A stretch of 51,364 nucleotides of DNA from Hofstenia miamia (GCA_900660155.1 CABFPE010000316.1:129330-180693); one strand, 5' to 3'. Positions 11,981 through 22,928 are shown, counted from the stretch's first letter. Notes: generated by a model from the sequence alone, not told the origin. A program made the numbers and translations.

Positions 11981-12062
11981 GATCTACTTTTTTTACACTT
12001 TATATCTCATCAATAGATTTGTTATTGGAACTTATAAATCTAATACAGAAAAGTGTTTTATG

Positions 12063-12070
12063 TATATAAA
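12063..12070 (+). promoter_or_regulatory. TATA-like box upstream of the 628-codon gene
   Basis: TATATAAA lies 32 bp before the ATG. If it is used, the 5' untranslated leader would be only a few bases long. An alternative is a splice acceptor TTTAG at 12080-12084 feeding a leader exon. In both cases the next start is the same ATG, because TAA at 12096-12098 is in frame. Confidence 0.3.
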
Positions 12071-12101
12071 TGTCTAAAATTTAGGCTTGTTCGCATAAAG
12101 T

Positions 12102-13988
12102 ATGTCTCTGCAATTTATAAAATATATATTTGGAAATTTAGTACTGATATGTCTTTCTAAATCAAGTCTAGTTCTCAAAGAAGCTTTGTCAAGTTCCCTT
12201 GAAAACATTGATTTTCGTATGTTTATTACTTGCGCTACTAATTGGTACAGTCAATCTTCTCCAACATCTAAATATACACCATGTCATTATGAAGAATATA
12301 GACGGCTTTACACAAAAGAATACCATTCTGAAAATGAATTTGTAATAAAACGATTAGATTTCACTATCCTGTCCATCGTGAAAATGACGCAATATAACTT
12401 CAAAATCTCGTTTTATTTACCAACGATTTCAGCGGTGTTGTTTGAATATAACGTTACTCATGTTGGTGAAACAGATGTATACTTCAAAAACAAGTCATTG
12501 TTTAACCCGGAACGAATGGAGAATCACATTTTTAATGATGTGTCGATATCATTGGATTATTATAAGAATAAGCCGTTCTATATATCGCTCTTGGGAGAAT
12601 CATTAAATGAAAATCAGTTATCTATGTATCAAGCATGCGAAAGTGATGATTTGTCATTAAGACTTTATAACTATGATATTTCTGATAGCATCCATGAACT
12701 ATTTGTAAATGGCAACTTTAACATCTTTTTGGAAGACTTTCCTCTAAGATACACTATAGAATTTCGCATGCCCTTTGGGCTAAAAACTTTTACAAAATTA
12801 CCGGCAAGTGAAAATTTCACCATTGTAGTTTTCAATGCAGCCCACTACAGTAAACCAATAATGTTCGATTACTTTTATAAAATAAGCATGACGTGTGATA
12901 TTGGGAAAGAAAAAGGTAAGGTTTTCCCAAAACATACAACTGAAAAATCAGAAAGTTACAATCACTTTTTTACACGTCTCTTTTATAAAAATGAATTTTT
13001 TATTGATACTATAGCTCACAATGCATCAAACTGTGATTTGTTACTATTCGTAAGCTGGTTTTCACATTTAGATAAAGTTTGTTATTCCAATGAAAACAAT
13101 TCCTTATATTTTATTAGTAATGTGCTAAATCATACAGAATACATTGCGTATGTTCTCAATTCCATTCATTTCTTGGAAAGGCCTTCATGTGTTCACGCAC
13201 CACATTTATATAAGAACCACTTATTTTGTGTTTATATAGATACTATGATCCAGGTATCATTTGTAGATAGAAACATTGAAATATTCCGAAAGTCACTTCC
13301 AACTTCAATTTATAATCCAGTTCTATACATTCATAACTCCTCAAACCTCATGAATAATTGTGAAGATGAATTGACAGTGCTATATGTTTCTGGTGATATT
13401 ACAGTTGATTCATGTGAAAATATTTCAAAAGATTCTATATTGTGTCATTCGCATTCAAATATATCAAATATGATTGTATTACGAGTATTTTTGGAAGATT
13501 TTCAATGTTTGAAATCTTCGATGTTCTTCTCATTGGTAGATTTGCTAAACAAAAAATTGAGCGGAATCAATGAAACACAATCCTGCGATGCGATATTTTT
13601 TGAAGGCGAGGAATTTTTCTGTAAAATACAAACAGGTTATCACAAATTTACAGGCGAATTTATTGACGATATTAAGTTTTATAATAGAATGTTTAGTATT
13701 AGAAGTTCCAAAAGTGTTGATGATTTCAAGGAACCGTTTAGGGTCCGTGGAAACTTTGATGGTGACGAAATTTTTGACGAAATGGAAATCTTGAAACCTG
13801 ATATTGGCAAATTTGTGCTAAACGGAATCTTTTCTATTTTACGGAATCCCATTAGTTCTACATCTGAAAATTTCTTTTGCAAAGATCTTAACACCACTTA
13901 CGCTGGTTTAGATGTTGATAAGGATGGATATGATGATTTTATTTGCACCCATTTAGATAAAATATATTTGGCATACAATCGTTTTTGA
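12102..13988 (+). CDS. Predicted secreted, N-glycosylated, Cys-rich protein with C-terminal FG-GAP/VCBS-like loops
   Basis: This is a 628-codon uninterrupted ORF, by far the longest in the window and the only one free of breaks. The start is the first ATG after an in-frame TAA at 12096-12098, with A at -3. Residues 4-18 are hydrophobic and look like a signal peptide or signal anchor; no other clear membrane span follows. There are 17 cysteines (16 after the leader) and 11 N-X-S/T sites, which points to the secretory route. Near the C-terminus, GNFDGDEIFDE (550-560) and LDVDKDGYDDF (603-613) match the DxDxDGxxD calcium-loop pattern of FG-GAP/VCBS repeats, as in integrin-alpha-type beta-propellers. 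The remaining ~540 residues I do not recognise. A full seven-bladed propeller is not evident. It could be a lineage-specific gene or an old retrocopy. Function is unknown. Confidence 0.85.
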   Translation: MSLQFIKYIFGNLVLICLSKSSLVLKEALSSSLENIDFRMFITCATNWYSQSSPTSKYTPCHYEEYRRLYTKEYHSENEFVIKRLDFTILSIVKMTQYNFKISFYLPTISAVLFEYNVTHVGETDVYFKNKSLFNPERMENHIFNDVSISLDYYKNKPFYISLLGESLNENQLSMYQACESDDLSLRLYNYDISDSIHELFVNGNFNIFLEDFPLRYTIEFRMPFGLKTFTKLPASENFTIVVFNAAHYSKPIMFDYFYKISMTCDIGKEKGKVFPKHTTEKSESYNHFFTRLFYKNEFFIDTIAHNASNCDLLLFVSWFSHLDKVCYSNENNSLYFISNVLNHTEYIAYVLNSIHFLERPSCVHAPHLYKNHLFCVYIDTMIQVSFVDRNIEIFRKSLPTSIYNPVLYIHNSSNLMNNCEDELTVLYVSGDITVDSCENISKDSILCHSHSNISNMIVLRVFLEDFQCLKSSMFFSLVDLLNKKLSGINETQSCDAIFFEGEEFFCKIQTGYHKFTGEFIDDIKFYNRMFSIRSSKSVDDFKEPFRVRGNFDGDEIFDEMEILKPDIGKFVLNGIFSILRNPISSTSENFFCKDLNTTYAGLDVDKDGYDDFICTHLDKIYLAYNRF

Positions 13989-14131
13989 ATATTACCTCTT
14001 TAAGCTTGGAATCAATTTGCTTTTTAAACATACTGTTCTTTTAATATATTTTTAAAGACATCTTGTTTTTTTGATTGATACTAGGTCAATGATTTATTCG
14101 AAAGCTTACTCGAGGGAGCTCAGCCTACCTT

Positions 14132-14137
14132 AATAAA
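14132..14137 (+). terminator. Candidate polyadenylation signal of the 628-codon gene
   Basis: AATAAA lies 144 bp after the TGA stop. It is the first canonical signal downstream, but in AT-rich DNA it could occur by chance. Confidence 0.35.
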
Positions 14138-14139
14138 TT

Positions 14140-14840
14140 CGATTAGAAACCCAAGTTGCTATAGGTTTGGGGTCTTGGATTTTACTTCTTGAGAAATTAA
14201 ATTTGTTAAAACAATAATATAGAAATTGAGAATCAATCAAATTTAGAGACCCCTTATTAATTATTTAGGAGCATAGCCCTGTCCAATAATTGATTTTGTA
14301 TTAGAATAGTATCGATGCTAAGAGTCAAATTAAAGTTATACTTAGTAAACCTTAAAAAAATACGTCATTGATGAATAGATTATTATGATCACACTGTTCA
14401 TGTGAAGAACTCTTTTTAACTACAGAAGAATTTTTTGGAACAATAGCGGACATAATACAACAACAATGAACTTACAGTCATATTTAAGCATAATTAAATT
14501 TTTTTTTAATATTTACGTGGATTATATGAACTTAGGGATCATTTAAGAAAAAATTAAAAGCAATATTCCGTTGCAACAATTGGAAAACACTATTGATATT
14601 ATTTGAGTGTTAAAATATCAAATTGTTAAGTACGTAAGAGACTTAGTATTTGCACTGTTGTAATATTCAGGCTTTGATAATTTCATACTAAAAATGTCAA
14701 CACCTAAGTTTTTTTATACAGTTTCTTCAAGTACATTTACAAATTCAACAAAAATAACATAATAATTAAAAATGTCCTGTATGCCATTTTACTCCATCAG
14801 ATAGTTCAATTCTCAAGAAATCATATATTCATTTTTTAAA
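14140..14840. other. Intergenic, no gene seen
   Basis: AT-rich spacer between the glycoprotein gene and the Tc1 element. Confidence 0.4.
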
Positions 14841-14845
14841 ATCTA

Positions 14846-16564
14846 TAGGTACCGCAAAAATTGTAGCACCAAACTAATTTTTTTTATTTTGAGTAATATT
14901 TTGTATTTTCTATGACTGATGTTTCTGCAAAAGTTTAAAGTAAAGTTATTAAAAGCTAGTTAAGTTAGTGTAGTCCACGTTTTTGGGTTTAGGGTACATT
15001 CTTATGAATTAATTTCTAAATGCATCAATTATCAAATGCATTTATGGCATTTCTTAGTGATTTGAGATCTTGAAGATATCATTATCTACTTCGTTCGGAT
15101 GTAATACTTTCTTTACGTTTATACTTGAGTTTCCCCATTTGATTTTAATTGACTCTTGCACGCGTCTTTTCATTGGCTGTTTCTCAGTGACAACACAACA
15201 CATTCAATGTCACTGGCAACCTCGTAATGGGTAGGACAAGACAGCATTCTCTTACAGTTCGATCACAAATTATTGCTCTAGTAAAACTCATCAGCAAATA
15301 CCTACGTCCTTGGGAATTTCAAGGAGTTCAGTTTTAAGGACAGTCCAAAAGTAAAAATTAACCGGTAGTGCTAGGGCACGAAAGCGTACAGGAAGAGCAA
15401 GAAAGACAACTGAGAGAACGGATCACCTTATTAGACGAAAAGTCGTGAAATCACCTTTCATTACTGTTCAAGAAATCAAACAAAATCTTTCTGGTTTGTG
15501 TGACGATCTCATTGAAATGACCATTCAACAATTACTTCAAAAGAAATTCAACATGCCAGCTGGAACGTCTGTACGGAAGCCATTAATCACAAAGCGAATG
15601 CGAACATCTGAATTGGACAGTCGAAGTTCGGAAAGTTGTCATTTTCACGAAAGAGTCAACATTTTTGCAGTTTCGATTGTCTTCTGAAAGGTGTCCCAAG
15701 TGAACCTGGGAGTTCAAACTTGAATCTTCGCTTTGCAGTGAAAACCATCAAACATTCACATGGAATAATGGTTAGGGGCTCCTTCGGCTACAATGGAAGA
15801 AGCGCTTTGACGTTCCTGAATAAAGGTGACAAAATGAATTAAAAAAAATATATTGAAGTTCTTTCTGAAAAGGCCCAAGTATTTATGAATGTGCTGCAGT
15901 GTACAGTGTTTCAGTAAGATAATGCACCTTGCCACAAATAAAAGATGACGATAACGTGGTTTTTGGACAATGGGATTGAGGTCATGCGATGGTCCAGCAA
16001 TGCCACTGACTTCAATCCCATTGAAAATTTGTGGGAAACAGTAAAACGCAACATCGATTTAAAGAATTGTACATCATTACTCGGTTTGAAAGAAGAAATC
16101 AAGGGCGTATTGTGTAATGCAACCACCAAATATTGTGCATCTTTAATCAGAAGCATGCCTAATTAAATGCGCGAGCTTATTCGAAACAAAGGATATCCAA
16201 TAGAATATTGATCGACATTCGATGGACGACTTGTTTTTAAGTTTTCTACATGTAAAATAATAAATCGAGCTTCACATGATAATTGTTTTTCTTTATTCAC
16301 ATAACTTTAAAATTACAAGGGCATATTCTTTGTCATAATAGTCCCTTTATTATATAGGCCTATATATTTGCACTATAAGAACACTCATACTTTCATGTAA
16401 TTTTAAGCTTGAATATAAATAATGTTGCTGAAATTCACTTTCTCTTTAACACAAGTGCAAAATTATATAACTGGTTTACGATACAGCAAAACAATATGTA
16501 AAAAGAATTTACATTGAAAAAAATCATAGTTTGTGACTTGGTACTACACTTTTTGCGGTACCTG
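14846..16564 (+). mobile_element. Tc1-family transposon, ~1.7 kb, degenerate
   Basis: Inverted ends bound the unit. The left one (14847-14872) and the right one (16538-16563) match at all but two or three positions when one is reverse-complemented; the shared core is AGGTACCGCAAAAA. The outside dinucleotide is TA on the left and TG on the right, so the right copy of the TA target duplication has probably mutated. Remains of a transposase lie between the ends. Confidence 0.7.
15227..16211 (+). pseudogene. Tc1 transposase (DD34E), broken
   Basis: From ATG 15227 the reading gives MGRTRQHSLTVRSQIIALVK (first HTH). After frame changes it gives RKRTGRARKTTERTDHLIRR, the GRPR-like hook and second HTH. 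The first catalytic block reads FTKESTF (about 15645-15665), where SDESTF is usual, so the first Asp is replaced by Lys. DNAPCHK carries the second Asp at 15918-15920, and NPIENLWETVKR carries the Glu at 16023-16025 in the same frame. Exactly 34 residues lie between them, the Tc1 spacing. In-frame stops flank the DNAPCHK block. The C-terminus continues to GYPIEY before TGA 16209-16211. The protein cannot be active. Confidence 0.9.
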
Positions 16565-16930
16565 TGCTTGATATCCAATAAATGTTCATTAAAAATTTTG
16601 ATCGTAGATCATTATAAAAAAGATTTCAGAAAATTTTATGTTCTTAGAACTAATAAAAATTTTAATTTTGTTTTATTTGCAGGTGTTTGTGCATACATAC
16701 TTCACTTTCTAAATAACGTTTGAAATATACATTGATCCTAGTTTATAAAATACGTCAATAAGAACGAGGTAAAACACAATCAACAAAGCTATACATATTT
16801 ATTAAAGATATTTAAGTGCATGCATACATTAGCACCAATTATTATAAGTGTAAAGAAGTTTATTCCCTCATATTTGTACTGACTATGATTTATAAATCGA
16901 AACATTTTAGAAAAAAATAATAAAATATAT

Positions 16931-16936
16931 GTATAC

Positions 16937-16971
<35 letters not shown>

Positions 16972-17058
16972 NTTGATTTTATTTTTGTATTAGCCCTAAC
17001 TTGGATGTAATTTATACTAGTTTGATTTTTTTATCATGGATAGCTAAATATATTATAT

Positions 17059-17096
<38 letters not shown>
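16931..17096. repeat. (TA)n microsatellites with an N
   Basis: TA tracts at 16938-16971 and 17050-17096, with a single N at 16972. At the right edge the tract runs into AGGGTGGCCCAAAATG, which looks like a transposon terminus. Confidence 0.8.
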
Positions 17097-17570
17097 TAGG
17101 GTGGCCCAAAATGTAAAGCAAAAAATAAAGTGCTCACTTCTCAGCCCCGCATTTTGTTGCCATTGATATACAAGCCCGGAATGCAAATTTTCAGCAATCT
17201 GTGCCAATTTTTTCTGGTTCCCCAATTGCTATAAATTTGTTTAAAATATACTAAGAAATATACATTTTACTTGCTACTTAAAAATTAAAAATATACCTAG
17301 CTGCTTGTTTTATCTTACTAAAATTTACGCAAATTGAAAATACACTTTATTACGTAATATTTGGAATTAATTAATACACCACTTTTTCAAAAATTATTCG
17401 TTATTATAGCTATGGGATCATGTTGTACACGATTTTGTTGTGCTCTCAAAAACTAAGAAAACCCTTATAAACTTTCCCAAATTTTCCTTATTTCCTTTCT
17501 CACGATAAACACTTAAAGTTTCATTTACTTTGTTTACTTATTAAAAGTCTATATGAAAGTGATTTTAAGG

Positions 17571-18473
17571 AAAAATTGAACAGAGATCTCCTCCATCTTG
17601 CTTGCAGAAAGCATATTTCAGAAATTGTCATTGACAAAGTTTTCAATGTGTGCCCTGGAATAGCAACAAATTTTCAAGCGATTCAAGCAGAAATGGTCTA
17701 CAATAGATATTGATAATATTCAACCCATTGGTAGTCTTCCATTGCAAGCTGATGTGCTCACTGAATTTTGCAGGGAGAAATTGATGCAAAAACAACGTTG
17801 GAGCTGGCACCTTTCGTCTTGCATTAAGAAACACCACGCGGAGTACATTTTCTGCGCCCTGGAGCATGTCATTGTGTCAGATGGATGGTAGAAATAATAT
17901 ATGCAATGAAGATGTATCTTTTTTAAAAACCAGTTTCACCTGACACCCAAGAAATTTGGAAGAATAAACGGTTTGTAATCTTCGTTTTCCTTATACATCA
18001 ATTAGTGGTATACTTCATCAAACCCAGCATCTGCTCCGCAAATGAACTGACATTCTTAAAAGATCTTTCTGCTTGTCACGATACTCCTGTCTTCCCATTT
18101 TTTCTACAAAAAGAGTACTCAGAGTAAGAACTGATTGTTTTTTCTTGGCCGCAGTTATTTACTGAGCTATTTACATATTTACTTTTTCCCAGCTGTGCAT
18201 TCATTTAGTGTTCATCTCTGGTATCTAGCGGAAGAGTTGGTACGTTTGGATATTTTTGACGAATCAATTGATGTTAATACCAAAATGGTGATGATAATGG
18301 CTCTTCAGACAGATGGAAGTTTTCAACCTGCAAAAAGATTGTGCCTTGACATTGGCAACATTTCGTCTAGAACAATGTCAACTTTCGTAACAGCTAACAC
18401 TCGACGTCAAATTATATTGATTTTGTTTCAGAAAATGGTGGTACAAACTCATTAATTATAAAAATGCAGTTAA
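17571..18473 (+). pseudogene. Decayed copy of an unnamed multicopy protein family (FKRF / HLWYLxEELV motifs)
   Basis: The reading starts after a likely splice acceptor (AG 17569-17570) with EKLNRDLLHLACRKHISEIV. After a frameshift near 17670 it continues FKRFKQKWSTIDIDN, then, after another shift, PGACHCVRWMVEIIYAMKMY near 17857-17915, a TAA, and ELTFLKDL. The last block (18190-18473) reads VHLWYLAEELVRLDIFDES and then TMSTFVTANTR. From memory these blocks occur in this order in a large, uncharacterised protein family of arthropods and cnidarians that behaves like a transposon passenger or transposase; I cannot name it. A 69-bp GTAAGA...CAG segment (18124-18192) could be an intron, but it does not preserve frame here. 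Confidence 0.6.
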
Positions 18474-18479
18474 ATATAC

Positions 18480-19640
18480 TTGTCGAAAGGCACTTATTAT
18501 TTATTAAAACTTCAAGATCATCTATTGATTTCTATACGTAAATTCAGTGAAGCTTAAACAATGTAAATTATTCACAAAAAGATATCATAAATTTTTATTC
18601 CGACATCAGTATAGCCAAAATCAAATCGATCTTTGAATTTAATATAATATTTCAAGAATCTAATAACATAAGTTTTAATATGAACAAAATTGTAGAAACA
18701 GCAAGAGTAACTGCTGAAAACAATCAGCTATAAAAAGATTTTCAATTACATGCTCATTAATTTAAATAGAGGTTTATTAAAATTATTCATTTTTACCAAA
18801 TCCTGCCGTCCTAAGTTCAACAGGGCAGGTAATTGTAGGCATTATTTATAAACAAATCAAATTTTAAAATCCATAAATTCGAAAAACTAATGCACAGATT
18901 TGAAAAACACATTTGTAAGTCTGAATAAAATCATCTCTTACACGTCTTTAGTAACTAAACATTATAAACATGTTCTCTAGGATCAATCGTAGGAAGACTA
19001 GCATATTCTATTTTCATAAATCAAAAGCAATTTAAATGTCATTTATTAATGCTGTTTATTAATTTCTTAATATAATAACTTGCTTTTACAGAATGTCGAA
19101 CGGTTCACCAATGTAATATGTATTAAAATTTCTCCTTTATCTTGATAGACACTTGTTGAAGCAGATTCTTTTTCTTAAACATATATTCCTTTTAAAAATC
19201 ACAGAGTATAATATAATTTCAGTTTTGTAGGTTTATCTAAATATTTAATCATCTAGAATTGACATGATTACGGAAAACAGCTCGAACAGCAGGCATGGAT
19301 GCTCTCTTAAAAAATAATGCCTCTTGAATAATAGTTAGGTTAATATAATATTTCAATTTCCTTTTTATTTTGCAACATTTCTTCAGTAAACATTCTGACA
19401 TATGCAATATACGGCACGTTTATGTATGTGTCTGTGCTTAGCATTTAATTCATTATAAAACAATGATAAGATAAGCTAAGTTATTCTTTATTCAGATAAA
19501 TATTAACAATTATAAGACTGGTAATTTATCTGAATAGCGTCATCAAATATACAAACACATGTGCATATACAATAAATCTACCAGGCTAGGGACAAATTAC
19601 TATCAGTATTTCAAGAACGAGATGTTTTATAATCATTATT
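18480..19640. other. Intergenic, no gene seen
   Basis: About 1.2 kb of AT-rich sequence with no supportable feature. Confidence 0.4.
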
Positions 19641-20142
19641 GTAGAACTTTTCTACTAGCCGTGCTTTCCCTGAAATATACTTTTGTTTAAGAAAAAGTTT
19701 AATGTTCTTCTTAAAAGTTTGCCATTTTTCAATGTTCTTTATCTCTTTATGTAATGAGTTGCTAGTTCGAATAGCGGTATTTATGAATAAATTTTTCTAT
19801 ACTTAATGCAGGTAAAGTGTTTTGATCTGGAATTCCGCTTTTGAAAAAATCCAGGCATTGAAATGATATTATAAGGTGGTAATTTCTTGATGAGCTTAAA
19901 AAATGTTAACATTGTGTTCAATATGATTAGCTGTCTTGTGAAATGGATAGACGTAGAAATATACTGCCTAGTTCTGGAAGAATTTATCTTTGAAACGCTT
20001 AAGGCCCATTTTAAATGAATGTCAATTTTTCTATAGAAAACATCTTTTAGATCAGTAAATAATTTATTTGCATAACCTAGTTGACTCATTATAAATTAAT
20101 GGAAAAATTATATTATTGCACAGGCTGGTAGTTGACATACTT
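19640..20142 (-). pseudogene. LINE C-terminal segment (3' piece of the split minus-strand LINE)
   Basis: The minus-strand frame 20089-19781 reads SQLGYANKLFTDLKDVFYRK and, after a stop, continues (19780-19640) as NTAIRTSNSLHKEIKNIEKW followed by QTFKKNIKLFLKQ. A short, basic FKK..K..L tail preceded by N.L...I is typical of the end of jockey/CR1-type ORF2 proteins. The piece lies immediately beyond the left end of the piggyBac element, in the same orientation as the RT piece on its right side. I infer that it is the continuation of that LINE. Confidence 0.65.
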
Positions 20143-20276
20143 CTTATACCCTTTCGGTAGCAAATATGTAATTTTTGATAAAAAAATATTTTCTTGCCAA
20201 ATTAACCTACATTTAAGCCTAAAATTCCAACAAAAAGGAAAACATTTTTTCGATATTTAAAGAGGGTAATTTATTT

Positions 20277-20292
20277 GTAGCAGATATGCTAC
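20277..20292. repeat. piggyBac subterminal palindrome (left)
   Basis: GTAGCAGATATGCTAC, palindromic except at the central pair, followed by ATTGCCACATAAAGG. Candidate transposase-binding site. Confidence 0.6.
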
Positions 20293-20747
20293 ATTGCCAC
20301 ATAAAGGTAAAAAATATAATAACTAGACAATTATATTTTATTGAAGGACAACAGATTTGTTGCTTATTTTATTATTTCTTTCCCTAAAATTGCATTAGTA
20401 TATATAAAAAGTATTTATAAAACTATATACTCTACCAATATATAACATTACTACCTACTAAATATAAAGTACATGTATATATGTATATGTATGTATGAAA
20501 CAAGTTCAACAACCATAAGTTTAAATGTTTAATAAAATCTATTATTTTGAAAGCAAGTTCAAAGCTCCAATAGAATATGTAAGATGTATCTATAAAAGTA
20601 TATACTCTCCCCAATATATAACAACCCCTAGTAAATATAAACTATATATGTATTGTATATGACGAGACAGTCCCAAGTTCAAATGTTAAATAAAATCCAC
20701 TATTCAGTATAAACAAGCTCAAAGTTTCAATAGAAATTTACACTTTG

Positions 20748-21678
20748 TTATGGTAGTCCACAAAACAGTTTTTCCCCTCTCTCAAGCAATTGCAAACTTT
20801 GCATTTGCTTCAAACGATTTTGGAAAAACCCATCCTTGCACAATCGATACCGACTGTAGTTTCCATTTGCGAGGTTTGGCCAATACCCAAGTTGATCATA
20901 CCTTGTATCATTTGGTTGCAAAGATGTGGTGAATTTGCGACCAACTTTCACTGCTGACGATTGACTGACTTTCTCTGCAGATCTTTGCTTACTTGGTCTT
21001 GGTCTGCATTGTTTACCACTGTTCTTTTCCTTCGGAATAATTTTGTTGATGGTTGCCAAGCTCTCAGCAATTTCCAAAACACAGTCCAGCAAGGAAAATT
21101 TTTGGTTCTTTGGAATTTCTAATTGCTCACAATGCCTGCGGTAGTGGAGCCAAACATTAACCTTGGCAATGTCGACAAGGTGCCAGAAAATTTCTATGCA
21201 CAATCGTCTGGTTTTCATTTTGATTCGGTACAAAGAGATGAGTATGTCAGCCAAATCAACACCGCCCATCCCTTTGTTGTATCTCAAGATCAGCTGTGAG
21301 CACTGGATGTTGATATCCTTCTTTGAATTGTGCCCAATGGCTCCACACCAAACACATTTGGAGGCAATATGAACAGTGTTGCTGTCTAACCACTTCACAA
21401 TATCTATCCCTGATTCAGCATCCGACTTGAAGCTCTGTGCCCCCAAGTCCGGCTTTAGTCATGTCTGCAATGAACATCCTTGAATGCGGTTGGCACGCAT
21501 GGTGCCACGTGCTAGTATACCCCTGTTCTTGAAGTAAATTAGCAAAGTGGTAAACCAGTTGTCAAAAAATAATAGATCACCACTGTGGGACAGCAAATGC
21601 TCACAAAGTTTTGCGACGACTTGGACAGATTTCTGCAGGTGCTTGTAGTCAGAGTTTTCCACTATTTTACCCTTACCA

Positions 21679-21713
<35 letters not shown>

Positions 21714-22598
21714 TCATACATAGAGCCAAAAGCCAGTGTACTTTGTCTTGGCTGGNNNNNNNNNNNNNNNNNNNNNNNNNNNNNNNNNNNNNNNNNNNNN
21801 NNNNNNNNNNNNNNNNNNNNNNNNNNNNATATATATATATCATACATAGAGCCAAAAGCCAGTGTACTTTGTCTTGGCTGGTATAATTTGTTCATCTATA
21901 CAATGGCTCTCCTCAGGGATAACCTTCAGGCACTGTTCTCGAACAATGTCAATAACTGGTTGAATTTTTTAGAGCTTTTAGGCGTTTTGTTCCAGGACAC
22001 TATTGTCGACAAAGTGGAGATCTGAACGCAGCTTCTCATATCGATTCAATGGCATCTGCTCAGCAATAGTTTGGTATCTCATCTTTTGTGACCAGTCCAA
22101 CTTGTAGGATGGAAGTTGAATGAGACCCATCTTCAAATGCATTTCAATAAATTGCTCCATCTCGGGCTTTGTTGTGTTCATGGAGGTGCCTGATTTCTGG
22201 GTACTGTAAAGATTAGTCTGTTGTGCAACGAATTCATTGATGTCACCTTTCCAAAACTTTCTGAAATACTCAAGGGGTGATTTGATATCTTCAATTTCAT
22301 TTTTCTCTTGGGTAAAACACTTATCAGATAATGACACATCTTTCTTTCTCCATCTAAATACTTTCCTGTTCCGTTGGGTTTCCATATCTACAGCTGTGGT
22401 GGTTTCATTTTCCTCACTAATGTCATCATTATTGTTATTATCATCATTGCCTGCATTATCACCACTATCATGATCAGATGCAAATTAATCAATATCATCT
22501 CCATCTTCATCAGAGCTTATGTGTTCTGCCTCAAATTCATTTCATTGAAAATCCTCTCAATGGCATCTTCAAAACTGATTTTTTTAGCATTTCCTAAA
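20748..22598 (-). pseudogene. piggyBac (PGBD-type) transposase, broken
   Basis: The minus strand holds the whole order of a PGBD transposase. An N-terminal SFEDAIERIF and an acidic stretch (about 22598-22390, with one frameshift and one stop) come first. The core follows with FWKGDINEFV, MEQFIEMHLKMGLIQLPSY and RSDLHFVDNS. The three catalytic Asp blocks are CIDEQIIPAKTKY (Asp 21894-21896), LLFFDNWFTT (Asp 21561-21563) and IVKWLDSNTVHIAS (Asp 21384-21386). RYNKGMGGVDLAD comes next, then a C-terminal Cys/His region with most cysteines lost. The blocks are in one frame. The breaks are two TAA near 21990, a TGA near 21450, and an AT-microsatellite plus 73-N gap at 21681-21840. It cannot encode a full protein as assembled, yet it keeps all three Asp residues. 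Confidence 0.9.
21681..21881. other. Assembly gap with 41-bp identical flanks inside the piggyBac gene
   Basis: An AT microsatellite (21681-21710) leads to 21715-21755, then 73 Ns (21756-21828), more AT, and then 21841-21881, which is identical to 21715-21755. It encodes the AKTKYTGFWLYV part of the transposase twice. The duplicate is most simply an unresolved assembly overlap. Confidence 0.8.
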
Positions 22599-22912
22599 AA
22601 ATACACACATTTAATTATTCATCCTATTTCCTACAATATTATGGTTAGGAACATGATAAATGAACCTTAAAATAGCTTTGCTGACATGTAATACGTATAC
22701 AATATATATCCATAAACACATAAATAGTGTAAAATATAATGCTAGACCTAAAAGATGGCAAAGTCCATATCAAAAAGTCCCCTGGGTGAATAACAGCAAC
22801 AATATAAATTTATATGAACCATATTCAAATAAAATTTCAGCAAAATATAGCACATGCTTTTCGTGATATAATGTTTATGTAACTTGACCTGTAGTGACCA
22901 CTTCGCGGCAAT

Positions 22913-22928
22913 GTAGCATATATGCTAC
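22913..22928. repeat. piggyBac subterminal palindrome (right inner)
   Basis: GTAGCATATATGCTAC, a perfect 16-bp palindrome preceded by CGCGGCAAT, in inverted orientation relative to the one at 23253. Confidence 0.6.

Noticed and set aside
13679..13897. ORFs within 13570-13897 in other frames
   Set aside because: Shadows of the 628-codon gene.
17034..17225. 63-codon minus-strand ORF next to AGGGTGGCCC
   Set aside because: Half of it is the translated TA microsatellite, and the rest has no motif.
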